From JAGOSP01 sp964428075 (lineage in GTDB: Bacteria; Patescibacteriota; Minisyncoccia; Moranbacterales; UBA1568): a DNA stretch of 20,986 nucleotides. This document shows positions 1 through 6,341 of this stretch, piece by piece. The position numbers and the translations under genes are program-made. Under the pieces are notes generated by a model. It was not told where the DNA came from and made no database searches. It saw nothing but the letters and a program-made list of their open reading frames with translations. Where the stretch lies: positions 1-20,986 of the forward strand of contig CAYRWQ010000014.1 in assembly GCA_964428075.1 (NCBI GenBank), read 5' to 3'. The first letter of the stretch is position 1. The number at the start of each line of letters is the position of its first letter.

Positions 1-27
1 AGAGATTGCCCAGCTTTGTGTACAGAC

Positions 28-60
28 AACAAAAAACAAAACTCTGGTAAGCCTCATTTT
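28..60 (-). repeat. Diverged copy of the tRNA-Gly terminator segment
   Basis: These 33 bases match 741-773 (the terminator behind tRNA-Gly) at 28 of 33 positions, and all five differences are transitions. In minus-strand RNA the hairpin GAGGCUU/GAGUUUU can still form using G-U pairs, followed by a U-rich stretch, so this could be a weakened terminator for something transcribed leftwards. The bases just upstream on that strand (about 70-110) end in a CTCTGCACCA that resembles a tRNA 3' end, but no complete cloverleaf can be drawn. The identity of the repeat is seen directly; a functional role is inference. Confidence 0.45.
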
Positions 61-157
61 TAGCTGAGCTGGCTGGTGCAGAGGGTTAGAACAGAAACAA
101 GTCTCCGTGTCTAAAGTAAACCTCTCAAAAGTCTCAAGGATTGAGAATTTAGTTGAG

Positions 158-188
158 GTGAGAAGAACGGAATTCCTGTTCTTCTCAC
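158..188. other. Perfect 11-bp inverted repeat downstream of hypothetical gene
   Basis: GTGAGAAGAAC (158-168) and GTTCTTCTCAC (178-188) are perfectly complementary around a 9-nt loop that itself contains the palindrome GGAATTCC. The structure lies 18 nt past the stop codon of the minus-strand gene ending at 207, where a transcript end would be expected. No U-tract follows on the minus strand, so it is not a canonical intrinsic terminator. It may be an mRNA 3' end stabiliser or a processing site. Confidence 0.5.
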
Positions 189-206
189 TTTGTTGCTATC
201 CATCTC

Positions 207-617
207 CTATTTGTTCTTCTCCAAGAGGGTGTAGTCGGCTTGGCGGATCCCTCCTTTATCGTCCATGTAGATTACCTCAAAACCGTCGATGGATCTAATT
301 ACACCAACATATTTGGTTGTCCGTACATGGCACACTACTTGGTCGCCCAAATCAAACATCTTGGTGGGATCCAGTGATACCGGATCACTGCTTTCGACAT
401 CGACCCAGTCTGAATTCCAATTAGAGGACCAGCGAATGGTGTACCCGTACGCATCGCGAGCATTCGCGATCCCAGCAATGCGTAACAGATTATCTCGCAC
501 CATGGCAAACAACTTGAGCGGGCCGCCATAAATGCGAGACTCTCGCGCCACCTCTTGTCCATCGGGCCCGTACAAAATAGCCTTAATAGCCTTAGTGCTA
601 ATGTCATACCAACCCAT
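207..617 (-). CDS. Hypothetical protein, 136 aa
   Basis: I do not recognise a family. The start is the ATG at 617 because GGAGG sits 8 nt upstream of it; a TTG five codons earlier overlaps that Shine-Dalgarno and is less likely. The protein begins MGWYDIS and is soluble-looking, with no signal peptide, membrane segment or cysteine. The C-terminal third (about residues 88-136) is rich in alternating hydrophobic and charged residues, for example DQVVCHVRT and VGVIRSIDG, suggestive of a small beta-barrel (SH3- or KOW-like) fold, but this is only an impression from the pattern. A strong sigma-70-type promoter lies at 686-714, so the gene is monocistronic and probably well expressed. A perfect inverted repeat lies downstream at 158-188. 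Confidence 0.8.
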   Translation of the reverse strand: MGWYDISTKAIKAILYGPDGQEVARESRIYGGPLKLFAMVRDNLLRIAGIANARDAYGYTIRWSSNWNSDWVDVESSDPVSLDPTKMFDLGDQVVCHVRTTKYVGVIRSIDGFEVIYMDDKGGIRQADYTLLEKNK

Positions 618-685
618 GAAGTTTTCCTCCAATAAATAGACTTCGTCATGCGCTGACGATATGCGGTTACCAAAAGCAACAAGAT

Positions 686-714
686 ACTTTAGAATATTTT
701 GATACTTTTGTCAA
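686..714 (-). promoter_or_regulatory. Sigma-70-type promoter for the 136-aa hypothetical gene
   Basis: On the minus strand: -35 TTGACA (709-714), 17-bp spacer, -10 TAAAGT (686-691). The -35 is a perfect consensus. An 8-bp direct repeat AAAGTATC occurs twice, once in the spacer just behind the -35 and once over the -10, and could be an operator. The predicted leader is about 60 nt. Confidence 0.65.
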
Positions 715-740
715 CTCCTAGTTCGACTCCATTTAGGGAT

Positions 741-772
741 AACAAAAAACAAGGCTTTGGTAAGCCTCGTTT
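741..772 (-). terminator. Intrinsic terminator of tRNA-Gly
   Basis: Stem AGGCTT (752-757) with AAGCCT (762-767), loop of 4 nt, followed on the minus strand by TTGTTTTTTGTT. It starts about 10 nt beyond the tRNA 3' end. A diverged copy occurs at 28-60. Confidence 0.75.
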
Positions 773-780
773 CTTAAGTG

Positions 781-852
781 AGCGGGTAAACGGAATCGAA
801 CCGTCATCCTCAGCTTGGAAGGCTGATATAATAACCATTATACGATACCCGC
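781..852 (-). tRNA. tRNA-Gly (anticodon TCC)
   Basis: The cloverleaf can be drawn by eye on the minus strand. The acceptor stem GCGGGTA/TACCCGC is perfect. The anticodon stem TCAGC/GCTGA encloses loop CTTCCAA with anticodon TCC, reading GGA and other glycine codons. The T-arm has loop TTCGATT, and the D-arm is of the short GTATAATGGTTATTATA type usual for tRNA-Gly. The discriminator is T (complement of 781). The 3' CCA is not encoded and must be added post-transcriptionally. An intrinsic terminator follows immediately. I could not pick a convincing promoter in the region upstream (853-1047). Confidence 0.95.
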
Positions 853-1047
853 AAATATGCACTTTGATCGGCATCTCAAGAAACCATCTGTTCGGGTTCT
901 ACTCAATCAAATCTATGTACACCCGGTCTTGGATACCACCAGCAAGGGATACCCCACCTCCGAAACACCCCCAAAACAAATCCAGATAAACCCTGAGTTC
1001 CCCCACCTTAACGAAAACGAACCATTCCGTCAACGCACACTGCCCTG
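853..1047. other. Intergenic region without recognised gene
   Basis: About 195 bp between tRNA-Gly and the oxidoreductase gene. It must contain the tRNA promoter unless the tRNA is made by read-through. TTGATT at about 905-910 (minus strand) is the best -35 candidate, but no good -10 follows. No terminator for the oxidoreductase gene is evident. A short direct repeat GGTATCC is the only other pattern seen. Confidence 0.4.
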
Positions 1048-1782
1048 CTATTTCACTACTGGCTTTCGCAAACCGGTAAAGGGATCCTTCTTACACTGTT
1101 CCTTCATCACCCCAAAACCTGCCAATATGGTTTCCATCGCCTCAATGAACTCAGCCGATCCAACCATATAATAAAGACGTTTTGGAATATCGGTGAGGTA
1201 TTTTTCGAGTATTGCGCCGGTAATATATCCCCGTTCGTCATTTTCTGGACCGGCTGGATCCTCAGATTTACTCAATACCGTCACATAGCGGAAATGCGGG
1301 AGCGAACGAGAAAGTTCAATGAACTCCTCATGGAAACTCGCGTCTTTCAAGAAACGATTCGCATAAAAGAGCGTGTAGTCACGTGTACTCCCCTGATGAA
1401 GAGCCTCGCGCAGAATACTCCGTGCCGGCGTAATGCCGATACCTCCGACCAAAAACACGATTGGCTGGTCATTGCCTTCTGGTTCAGTAAAAAACCCCAC
1501 CGCCTTGGTAATCTCTACCGTATCTCCCGGTTGGAGCGTCCAGAATGTCTTCTTGTACCCACTCTCTCCCGAACGCATCGCGAAAGCTAATTCTAGCTCA
1601 TATGGAGATGAAGCAAAAGAAAATGAACGAGCCGCTCCCTTCGGGTCTGCCTCAATCAAATTCACAAGTTTAATAGCACAATATTGCCCAGCTTGATACT
1701 CGTAATCGGCAGGACGATCAAACGTAAATATCTTCGTCCCATCCGCGATATCTTCGATACCCTTAATAGTAATCGTGTACAT
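1048..1782 (-). CDS. FAD-binding oxidoreductase, ferredoxin-NADP+ reductase family
   Basis: A 244-aa protein with the two-domain FNR architecture. The N-terminal FAD-binding barrel (about 1-100) contains RSFSFASSP, matching the RxYS-type flavin motif with Phe in place of Tyr. The C-terminal NAD(P)-binding domain starts with VGGIGITPARSIL (about 112-124), the GGxGxTP pyrophosphate-binding motif, and has MVGSAEFIEAM near 207, the position of the GpxxM/GsxxF motif. There are no [2Fe-2S] cysteines, so it is a stand-alone reductase that passes electrons between NAD(P)H and a separate partner. The ATG at 1782 has no clear Shine-Dalgarno. It has its own good promoter and is not obviously co-transcribed with yvcK. 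The electron partner cannot be told from the context. The family call is secure; the substrate is unknown. Confidence 0.9.
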   Translation of the reverse strand: MYTITIKGIEDIADGTKIFTFDRPADYEYQAGQYCAIKLVNLIEADPKGAARSFSFASSPYELELAFAMRSGESGYKKTFWTLQPGDTVEITKAVGFFTEPEGNDQPIVFLVGGIGITPARSILREALHQGSTRDYTLFYANRFLKDASFHEEFIELSRSLPHFRYVTVLSKSEDPAGPENDERGYITGAILEKYLTDIPKRLYYMVGSAEFIEAMETILAGFGVMKEQCKKDPFTGLRKPVVK

Positions 1783-1814
1783 GTGTTTTGCTTTAATATG
1801 AGCCTTACTGAATC

Positions 1815-1844
1815 AGTATATCTGATACTCCTCTTCTGCGTCAA
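1815..1844 (-). promoter_or_regulatory. Promoter of the FNR-type oxidoreductase gene
   Basis: Minus strand: -35 TTGACG (1839-1844), 18-bp spacer, -10 TATACT (1815-1820). The -10 is embedded in the imperfect palindrome TCAGATATACTGA, which could bind a regulator. The predicted leader is about 25 nt. Confidence 0.65.
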
Positions 1845-1872
1845 AGGCGGTTACGTGCATGGGATCACTCGT

Positions 1873-2865
1873 TTACTTCTCCTCAAGGAGTTGGATCAGT
1901 GCGCGGGCAAGCTTTTTGGTATCATGTCGGATGAACGTGCGTGTAGCCGCGATCTTATCTGTCCGAGCATATTCGACCGGATGCGCGTCAAGGAAATCCC
2001 CTTCGATCACCACACAACGATTCCCGGTGATATGGCCATCCGTACGTCGTCCAGTCAGCACCGCCTCATGCGCATACCTCGCCAAGAGATCCTGAGTCGG
2101 TAATTGAGTATTATAGGTCGCATAATCGATTCGTGGCCCGCCAAGAAGATGATCAATAGCCTCTACGTAGTCCTCCAATAAAAAACCATCTGTGTGCCAG
2201 CGTTTGCTCACCAGATTGCCATTATAGACCACCTGAGCTCGAGATGCCCGAAGAGCCTCTGGAATACCCGGTACTAAGAGATTTGGTATGACGCTACAGT
2301 AGTGATTGCCAGGACCGATAATAATCATGTCTGCTTCCAAAATACAATGCACTGCCAATGGATTTACCACGGGTTCTGGATCGAGAAAAATCCGCTGTAC
2401 TCCAACCTGCTCAATCTTCATATTTTGATTGATCTCATTTTCTCCCCGGAGTAACTTCTTATTCTTCAGTTCCAAAAAAAGATTGGTGTCCGATAACGTC
2501 ACTGGGATCACGCTACCCTTCACGTTCAGAATACGGGAGACTTCTTGTACTGCTTGCGAAAAATTTCCCGTCACCTTCTCAAGGGCTGAAAGCAAAAGAT
2601 TCCCAAAACTATGTCCCGTCAATCCGCCCTCCTCAAATCGATAATTGATCAGCTTACGAAGTATTTCTGGCGAATCCGCAAGAGCCACGAGGCACTGACG
2701 AATGTCTCCTGGCGGCAGAACCCCCAGCTCGTCGCGCAGCACGCCAGTTGAGCCCCCATCATCAGCCATCGAAACAATAGCCGAAAGCCCAATAGGGTAC
2801 TGCTTCAAACCAGAAAGCAGCATAAAACTCCCTGTTCCACCACCGATAGTCACGATCTTTTTCAT
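1873..2865 (-). CDS. yvcK: YvcK/CofD-family protein (gluconeogenesis-factor type)
   Basis: A 330-aa protein from the ATG at 2865, which gives the family's typical N-terminus MKKIVTIGGGTG, a dinucleotide/UDP-sugar-binding glycine loop. Further hallmarks are MADDGGSTGVLRDE (about 37-50), LPPGDIRQC (about 55) and GPGNHYCSVIPN (about 210), all typical of the 2-phospho-L-lactate transferase-like fold. In Firmicutes, YvcK binds UDP-GlcNAc and affects cell shape and growth on gluconeogenic carbon. That is family knowledge; the role here is inferred. The start is 4 nt after the TGA of the upstream membrane-protein gene, so translation is probably coupled. A TTG at 2877 would overlap that gene and lacks support. 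Length is normal. Confidence 0.92.
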   Translation of the reverse strand: MKKIVTIGGGTGSFMLLSGLKQYPIGLSAIVSMADDGGSTGVLRDELGVLPPGDIRQCLVALADSPEILRKLINYRFEEGGLTGHSFGNLLLSALEKVTGNFSQAVQEVSRILNVKGSVIPVTLSDTNLFLELKNKKLLRGENEINQNMKIEQVGVQRIFLDPEPVVNPLAVHCILEADMIIIGPGNHYCSVIPNLLVPGIPEALRASRAQVVYNGNLVSKRWHTDGFLLEDYVEAIDHLLGGPRIDYATYNTQLPTQDLLARYAHEAVLTGRRTDGHITGNRCVVIEGDFLDAHPVEYARTDKIAATRTFIRHDTKKLARALIQLLEEK

Positions 2866-2869
2866 ACGA

Positions 2870-3523
2870 TCAATCAAGGAAGATATTTTTCAGAAAAGGG
2901 AGGATGATATTTCCGAATATCGCCCACTGAAAAAGGAGGGAGAGCAATACAAGGGCCACATCTCTCTTTTCTGCCTGTCTCTGCGCCTGAAAAGTATGGC
3001 GTGTCAGAAAGTATGCCAGTGTCGGAAAGATTGCATAAACACAGCCGATCAGGAAGGCCGCCGGAATACCCGAAAGAGGATTCGTAAAAACACCGATCAG
3101 AATGACAGATCCGCCAACAGCCGGATTGAACTGCTCCGTCAGTATGCCAAAAAGTCCCGAAATCAAGAACACCTGCCGAAGAGAGAAGGTTCGACGTCGA
3201 AAATACGCATACCAGACAAGAATCAGCAATCCGTAAAAAAAGAACCCGAATACAAGATCCATCATCGGACGGATATCCAGGAGAATACGCTCAGTCTCAG
3301 ACCTTTCCATATTCCCAAGCAGAGCGCATACCTCAGTGTATATCCCAAGCGCGATGCCAAGTATGATGAAAGACCACGAAGACCGCCATTTCGCCGTCCA
3401 AACCAGAAGCGATTTCCGGAAAAGCGCACCCGCAACACCGAGCGCGAATACCAGGGACATCGGCTCATCACCTGAAAGGAGTAGAAGCCCCACAAGAACA
3501 AAAATAAAAAGCGCATTCTTCAC
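2870..3523 (-). CDS. Multi-pass membrane protein of unknown function
   Basis: A 217-aa protein with about six hydrophobic segments (roughly residues 2-17, 23-36, 48-70, 88-107, 118-135 and 140-172, plus a C-terminal one at 190-210). I do not recognise the family. The start is GTG at 3523; no Shine-Dalgarno is visible and the 5' end is only 16 nt from the tRNA-Pro 3' end, so the transcript is probably shared with and processed from the tRNA. It ends 4 nt before the yvcK start, so it is likely co-translated with yvcK. The pairing with yvcK hints at an envelope role, but this is inference. Loops are basic on one side (RRRTFSLRQ, RHTFQAQRQAEKRD), which suggests they are cytoplasmic. Confidence 0.8.
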   Translation of the reverse strand: MKNALFIFVLVGLLLLSGDEPMSLVFALGVAGALFRKSLLVWTAKWRSSWSFIILGIALGIYTEVCALLGNMERSETERILLDIRPMMDLVFGFFFYGLLILVWYAYFRRRTFSLRQVFLISGLFGILTEQFNPAVGGSVILIGVFTNPLSGIPAAFLIGCVYAIFPTLAYFLTRHTFQAQRQAEKRDVALVLLSLLFQWAIFGNIILPFLKNIFLD

Positions 3524-3539
3524 AAGAAATATTTCCCAG

Positions 3540-3610
3540 TCGGGGCACCCGGAATCGAACCGGGACTAAATGATCCCAAATCACTCGTACTACCACTATA
3601 CTATGCCCCG
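3540..3610 (-). tRNA. tRNA-Pro (anticodon TGG)
   Basis: Minus-strand cloverleaf: acceptor CGGGGCA/TGCCCCG, perfect; anticodon stem AGTGA/TCATT around loop TTTGGGA with anticodon TGG (reads CCA and relatives); T-arm CCCGG/CCGGG around TTCGATT. The discriminator is A. CCA is not encoded. It is preceded by a promoter at 3652-3680 and followed after 16 nt by a protein-coding gene with no terminator between. Confidence 0.96.
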
Positions 3611-3651
3611 AGAAAAGCAACCAGCCATGCACAGCCCACCAAACTTTCCTC

Positions 3652-3680
3652 ACTGTACCGGTTACAAAGGTATTCGTCAA
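3652..3680 (-). promoter_or_regulatory. Promoter of the tRNA-Pro operon
   Basis: Minus strand: -35 TTGACG (3675-3680), 17-bp spacer, -10 TACAGT (3652-3657). Transcription would start about 35 nt before the tRNA. With no terminator after the tRNA, this promoter probably also serves the membrane-protein gene and yvcK. Confidence 0.65.
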
Positions 3681-3794
3681 TACAGGTAAGTATACCCGTC
3701 CATCCGCAAAACGGAACAATCACGAGTAGACCCTGCTACCCCACCCCATTCAAATGAAGCGGCACGCTGTGTTTCACTCGCTTCACTGGACAGA

Positions 3795-3831
3795 GAAACA
3801 ACCCCGCCCAGACTGCTTATGTCGGGGCGGG
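3795..3831 (-). terminator. Intrinsic terminator of the HU gene
   Basis: GC-rich stem CCCGCCC (3803-3809) with GGGCGGG (3825-3831), 15-nt loop, followed on the minus strand by the moderately T-rich GTTGTTTC. It starts about 35 nt past the HU stop. A second inverted repeat, TGAAGCG (3755-3761) with CGCTTCA (3779-3785), follows further downstream. Confidence 0.65.
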
Positions 3832-3866
3832 ACAGTTCTATCTTTGTATCTGGAAAATACGACAGA

Positions 3867-4148
3867 TTATTTGACAGCCTCTTTCAAAGTCTTACCGGCA
3901 GTGAATTTCGGAACCGTCATGGCCGGGATAGTAATCTTCGCTTTGGTCTGAGGGTTGATACCTTCACGAGCAGCACGATTTGAAACCTTGAATGTTCCAA
4001 AACCAGTGAGTGTTACTTTGTTCCCTTTGCGAAGCTGATCGGTCACAACATCGGTCAGGCAATCAAGCACCGCCTCCACATCCTTCTTGGTCAATTCGGT
4101 CTTATCAACGATTTCATGAATCAATGCGTCTTTGTTTACATTTTGCAT
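3867..4148 (-). CDS. HU-family DNA-binding protein
   Basis: A 93-aa nucleoid protein of the HU/IHF family, a dimeric DNA-bending protein. The start is the ATG at 4148 because AAGGAGG lies 8 nt upstream; the in-frame GTG three codons earlier overlaps that site. It shows the family's N-terminal helices (NKDALIHEIVDKTELTKKDVEAVLD), the motif VTLTGFGTFKVSNRAAREGINP (about 46-67), where GFGTF and the R-x-G-x-NP arm are diagnostic, and the C-terminal strand and helix PKFTAGKTLKEAV. Length is typical (about 90). It has its own promoter with a possible operator and its own terminator, and lies downstream of uvrC. Whether it acts as HU or IHF cannot be decided from sequence. Confidence 0.95.
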   Translation of the reverse strand: MQNVNKDALIHEIVDKTELTKKDVEAVLDCLTDVVTDQLRKGNKVTLTGFGTFKVSNRAAREGINPQTKAKITIPAMTVPKFTAGKTLKEAVK

Positions 4149-4189
4149 AATTTCCACCTCCTTTCTGTATTTAAGCTCTTACCTTTCCT

Positions 4190-4217
4190 ACCGTAGCAGG
4201 TTTTGAGGAAAGTGCAA
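4190..4217 (-). promoter_or_regulatory. HU promoter with extended -10 and inverted repeat
   Basis: Minus strand: -35 TTGCAC (4212-4217), 16-bp spacer, extended -10 TGC-TACGGT (hexamer 4190-4195). The arms CTTTCCT (4183-4189) and AGGAAAG (4206-4212) form a 7-bp inverted repeat that touches both promoter boxes and may be an operator. The -10 lies in CTACGGTAG, a CTAC-N-GTAG palindrome also seen at the uvrB promoter. A TATAAT further upstream (about 4300, minus strand) has no good -35. Confidence 0.55.
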
Positions 4218-4431
4218 CACGCTAACAGCCAGCTTGTGGGTACTTCATCACCTCACTCTCACATCAAAAAGATACTTTAAGGCTTTTATAAAGCAAAAAT
4301 TATACCTTTTCTGTCTCAAATCTCCCTCGTTGCCTTATTTTTTTTTGGCGAGAGAAAAGCATAATCTATAAAATCAGACGAGAGGCAAAAACTTTCACCT
4401 CATCAGAAATTCTCAAAAAAATATGCCTATT

Positions 4432-5640
4432 TTATGCGAGAAGCGCGCGACGTCGACGCTTCCGGTGCAGGGCGATTGCAAAACGATGCGCTTCCGCATT
4501 CGCCAAAAGTGCTTCGCTCTCGAAACGCTTCCGAAGAGCTTCGGGGCCAATCAGATGATCCGGTCGGTGATGAGCATCCTTCACCACTCCAAGAATCGGA
4601 ATCGTCAATTCCTCCTCCACGAGCACCCGTTGTACCACATTCTGTTGCGACAACGCGCCGTCCACAATGATCAATTCGGGCAATGCCCACTCTGGATGCC
4701 CAAGTCGACGCTTTAGCACCTCACTGAGTGCCGAAAGGTCATTGCCGACATGCTGTCCACACAAGACAAATTGTCGATACTCATCCTTATTTGGGCGGCC
4801 CCGCTCAATAACCACCATGACTCCAACGGTCTCTTCACCGCCAAAATGCGCGACATCATAGGCTTCAATGCGATGTGGCTTCACCTCTTTGAGATCATCC
4901 TTCACGAGTGAAACATCCTGAATGTGAGAAAGGGCGAACATCTGCCGTTTCAAACGACCTGCTTCTTCAAAATGGAGCGCCTGCGCCTCACGATGCATCT
5001 CGCGCTCTATACCCTTCACCAGTAAGGCCTTGCGTCCATCAAAAAAAAGTTCAATGCGTCGGATCATTTTCCGATAATCAACAGCGGACACCTGGCCCGA
5101 ACACACGCCCGGGCAAAGTCCGATCTGTGCCGAAAAACAAGGTTGGCCGGATCCGGGCACACAATGCTCCCGAAACGGAAAAATGCGGCGCACGATTTTC
5201 ATTACCACACGCAACTGCGTCCCCGTCGGAAATGGCCCAAACATGTTCTTCACCGGTTCATGAAATTTCCCCTGAGCAAAATCTCGCCCACGCACGACCA
5301 ATACCCGAGGGAACTCTTCATCAGTGATAACCACGTGATTAAAACTCTTATCATCCTTCTCGTCGGTGTTATATAACGGCTGATACTCCTTGATAAGACG
5401 AGATTCCAGTATGAGTGCCTCCAGCACAGAATCTGTCTCGCAAAACGCGATATACACCGCTCTCTCCAACATCAACACAATCTTCGGACCACGCGTCTCG
5501 AAAATATCCCCTGAAAAATAACTTCGTACCCGATCCCGAATCGAAGTTGCTTTACCGATATAGATTGGTTTTCTCTCTTGGTCGCAGAAAAAATACACTC
5601 CCGGACGCTCCGGTAAAAGTGTCATTTCTTGTCGCAACAT
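4432..5640 (-). CDS. uvrC: UvrC excinuclease subunit, short form lacking HhH domain
   Basis: The nuclease of nucleotide-excision repair, cutting both sides of a lesion bound by UvrB. The start is ATG 5640 with GAGG 5 nt upstream, giving 402 aa; in-frame starts at 5679 and 5688 add an unconserved tail. Domains in order: GIY-YIG nuclease (PGVYFF about 13-18, IYIGKA about 26-31); a four-cysteine cluster at about 160, 168, 176 and 180, known in E. coli UvrC to hold an Fe-S cluster; a UVR helical pair (about 214-236) that binds UvrB; and an RNase H-like nuclease with likely catalytic Asp (AYDVAH, about 262), Asp (IIVDGA, about 327) and His (EAHRFA, about 385). The protein stops right after the last motif. 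Usual UvrC is about 600 aa with a tandem HhH domain, absent here, and no HhH-like sequence follows in any frame. It lies downstream of the YgjP-like gene. Confidence 0.95.
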   Translation of the reverse strand: MLRQEMTLLPERPGVYFFCDQERKPIYIGKATSIRDRVRSYFSGDIFETRGPKIVLMLERAVYIAFCETDSVLEALILESRLIKEYQPLYNTDEKDDKSFNHVVITDEEFPRVLVVRGRDFAQGKFHEPVKNMFGPFPTGTQLRVVMKIVRRIFPFREHCVPGSGQPCFSAQIGLCPGVCSGQVSAVDYRKMIRRIELFFDGRKALLVKGIEREMHREAQALHFEEAGRLKRQMFALSHIQDVSLVKDDLKEVKPHRIEAYDVAHFGGEETVGVMVVIERGRPNKDEYRQFVLCGQHVGNDLSALSEVLKRRLGHPEWALPELIIVDGALSQQNVVQRVLVEEELTIPILGVVKDAHHRPDHLIGPEALRKRFESEALLANAEAHRFAIALHRKRRRRALLA

Positions 5641-5750
5641 CACGACCTCACACTGTTTAGTCCATGGACTCTTCGACATACGACTCAATCAAAAAATACT
5701 GTATAATACTCCCCGTGGCTCTACAGAATACCAGTCTCTCCGTCAACCCT

Positions 5751-6341
5751 TCAGACATCCTGTTTATACGCATTGATATCAAGAATCGAGAGAGAGCGCA
5801 ATGCCACACGGCGCGCTTGGGCATCAGCGATCACCTGTTCCAACAGTGCCCAAAACCGCACCCCATGATTGTGTTCACGAAGATGGCACAGTTCGTGTGC
5901 CACGATGTATTCCGCCAGATGTTCCGGCAAGAAAACGATCCGATAATTGAATGATAAAACGCCACGCGCCGAACAACTCCCCCAACGCGTCCTCTGATCA
6001 CGGATGACAATCTGAGCATACTTCCACTCCTCTTGCTGATTCAGGTTCACGATCAATCTTTGCACCAAGACTCGAGCCGATTCACGATGCGACAAGAAAC
6101 GCGCGCGCGCTCTGGTACGTGAACATGGTGGTGTATAGCCCTGTTCACGAAGACGTGATTGCGCCTCGGTAATCCATTGTTGCTGCTGAGCCACAAAACG
6201 CCGAATAAAGAGGATGGACACAAAACGTGAGGTAGTAACCGTCACTTGTCCGTCACGTGCGACAGCGACCCGAAATCCACGAAATCCACGGCGGCGACGG
6301 AGCTTGATAGGCTGTCCAAAACTATCTACCAGTTCGTTCAT
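5751..6341 (-). CDS. YgjP-like zinc metallopeptidase (DUF45/M48-related)
   Basis: A 196-aa protein of the YgjP/DUF45 (WLM/SprT-like) metallopeptidase family. The motif VAHELCHLREHNHGVRFW (about 147-164) contains HExxH with His149, Glu150 and His153, and a further His at about 159 as third zinc-ligand candidate. RTRWGSCS (about 117-124) and LSFNYRIVFLP (about 129-139) are also typical of the family. No signal peptide or membrane segment is seen, so it is probably cytoplasmic. Its ATG overlaps the uvrA stop in an ATGA arrangement, so the two are translationally coupled, and uvrC follows. Related SprT/WLM proteases act on DNA-protein crosslinks in eukaryotes. Placement between uvrA and uvrC makes a repair-linked role attractive but unproven. 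Confidence 0.9.
   Translation of the reverse strand: MNELVDSFGQPIKLRRRRGFRGFRVAVARDGQVTVTTSRFVSILFIRRFVAQQQQWITEAQSRLREQGYTPPCSRTRARARFLSHRESARVLVQRLIVNLNQQEEWKYAQIVIRDQRTRWGSCSARGVLSFNYRIVFLPEHLAEYIVAHELCHLREHNHGVRFWALLEQVIADAQARRVALRSLSILDINAYKQDV

Noticed and set aside
4350..4431. Frameshift explanation for the short UvrC
   Set aside because: No HhH-like sequence is encoded after the stop in any frame; the region is AT-rich and non-coding.
5641..5688. Longer UvrC N-terminus
   Set aside because: The extra residues are not family-like, while ATG 5640 has GAGG at good spacing.
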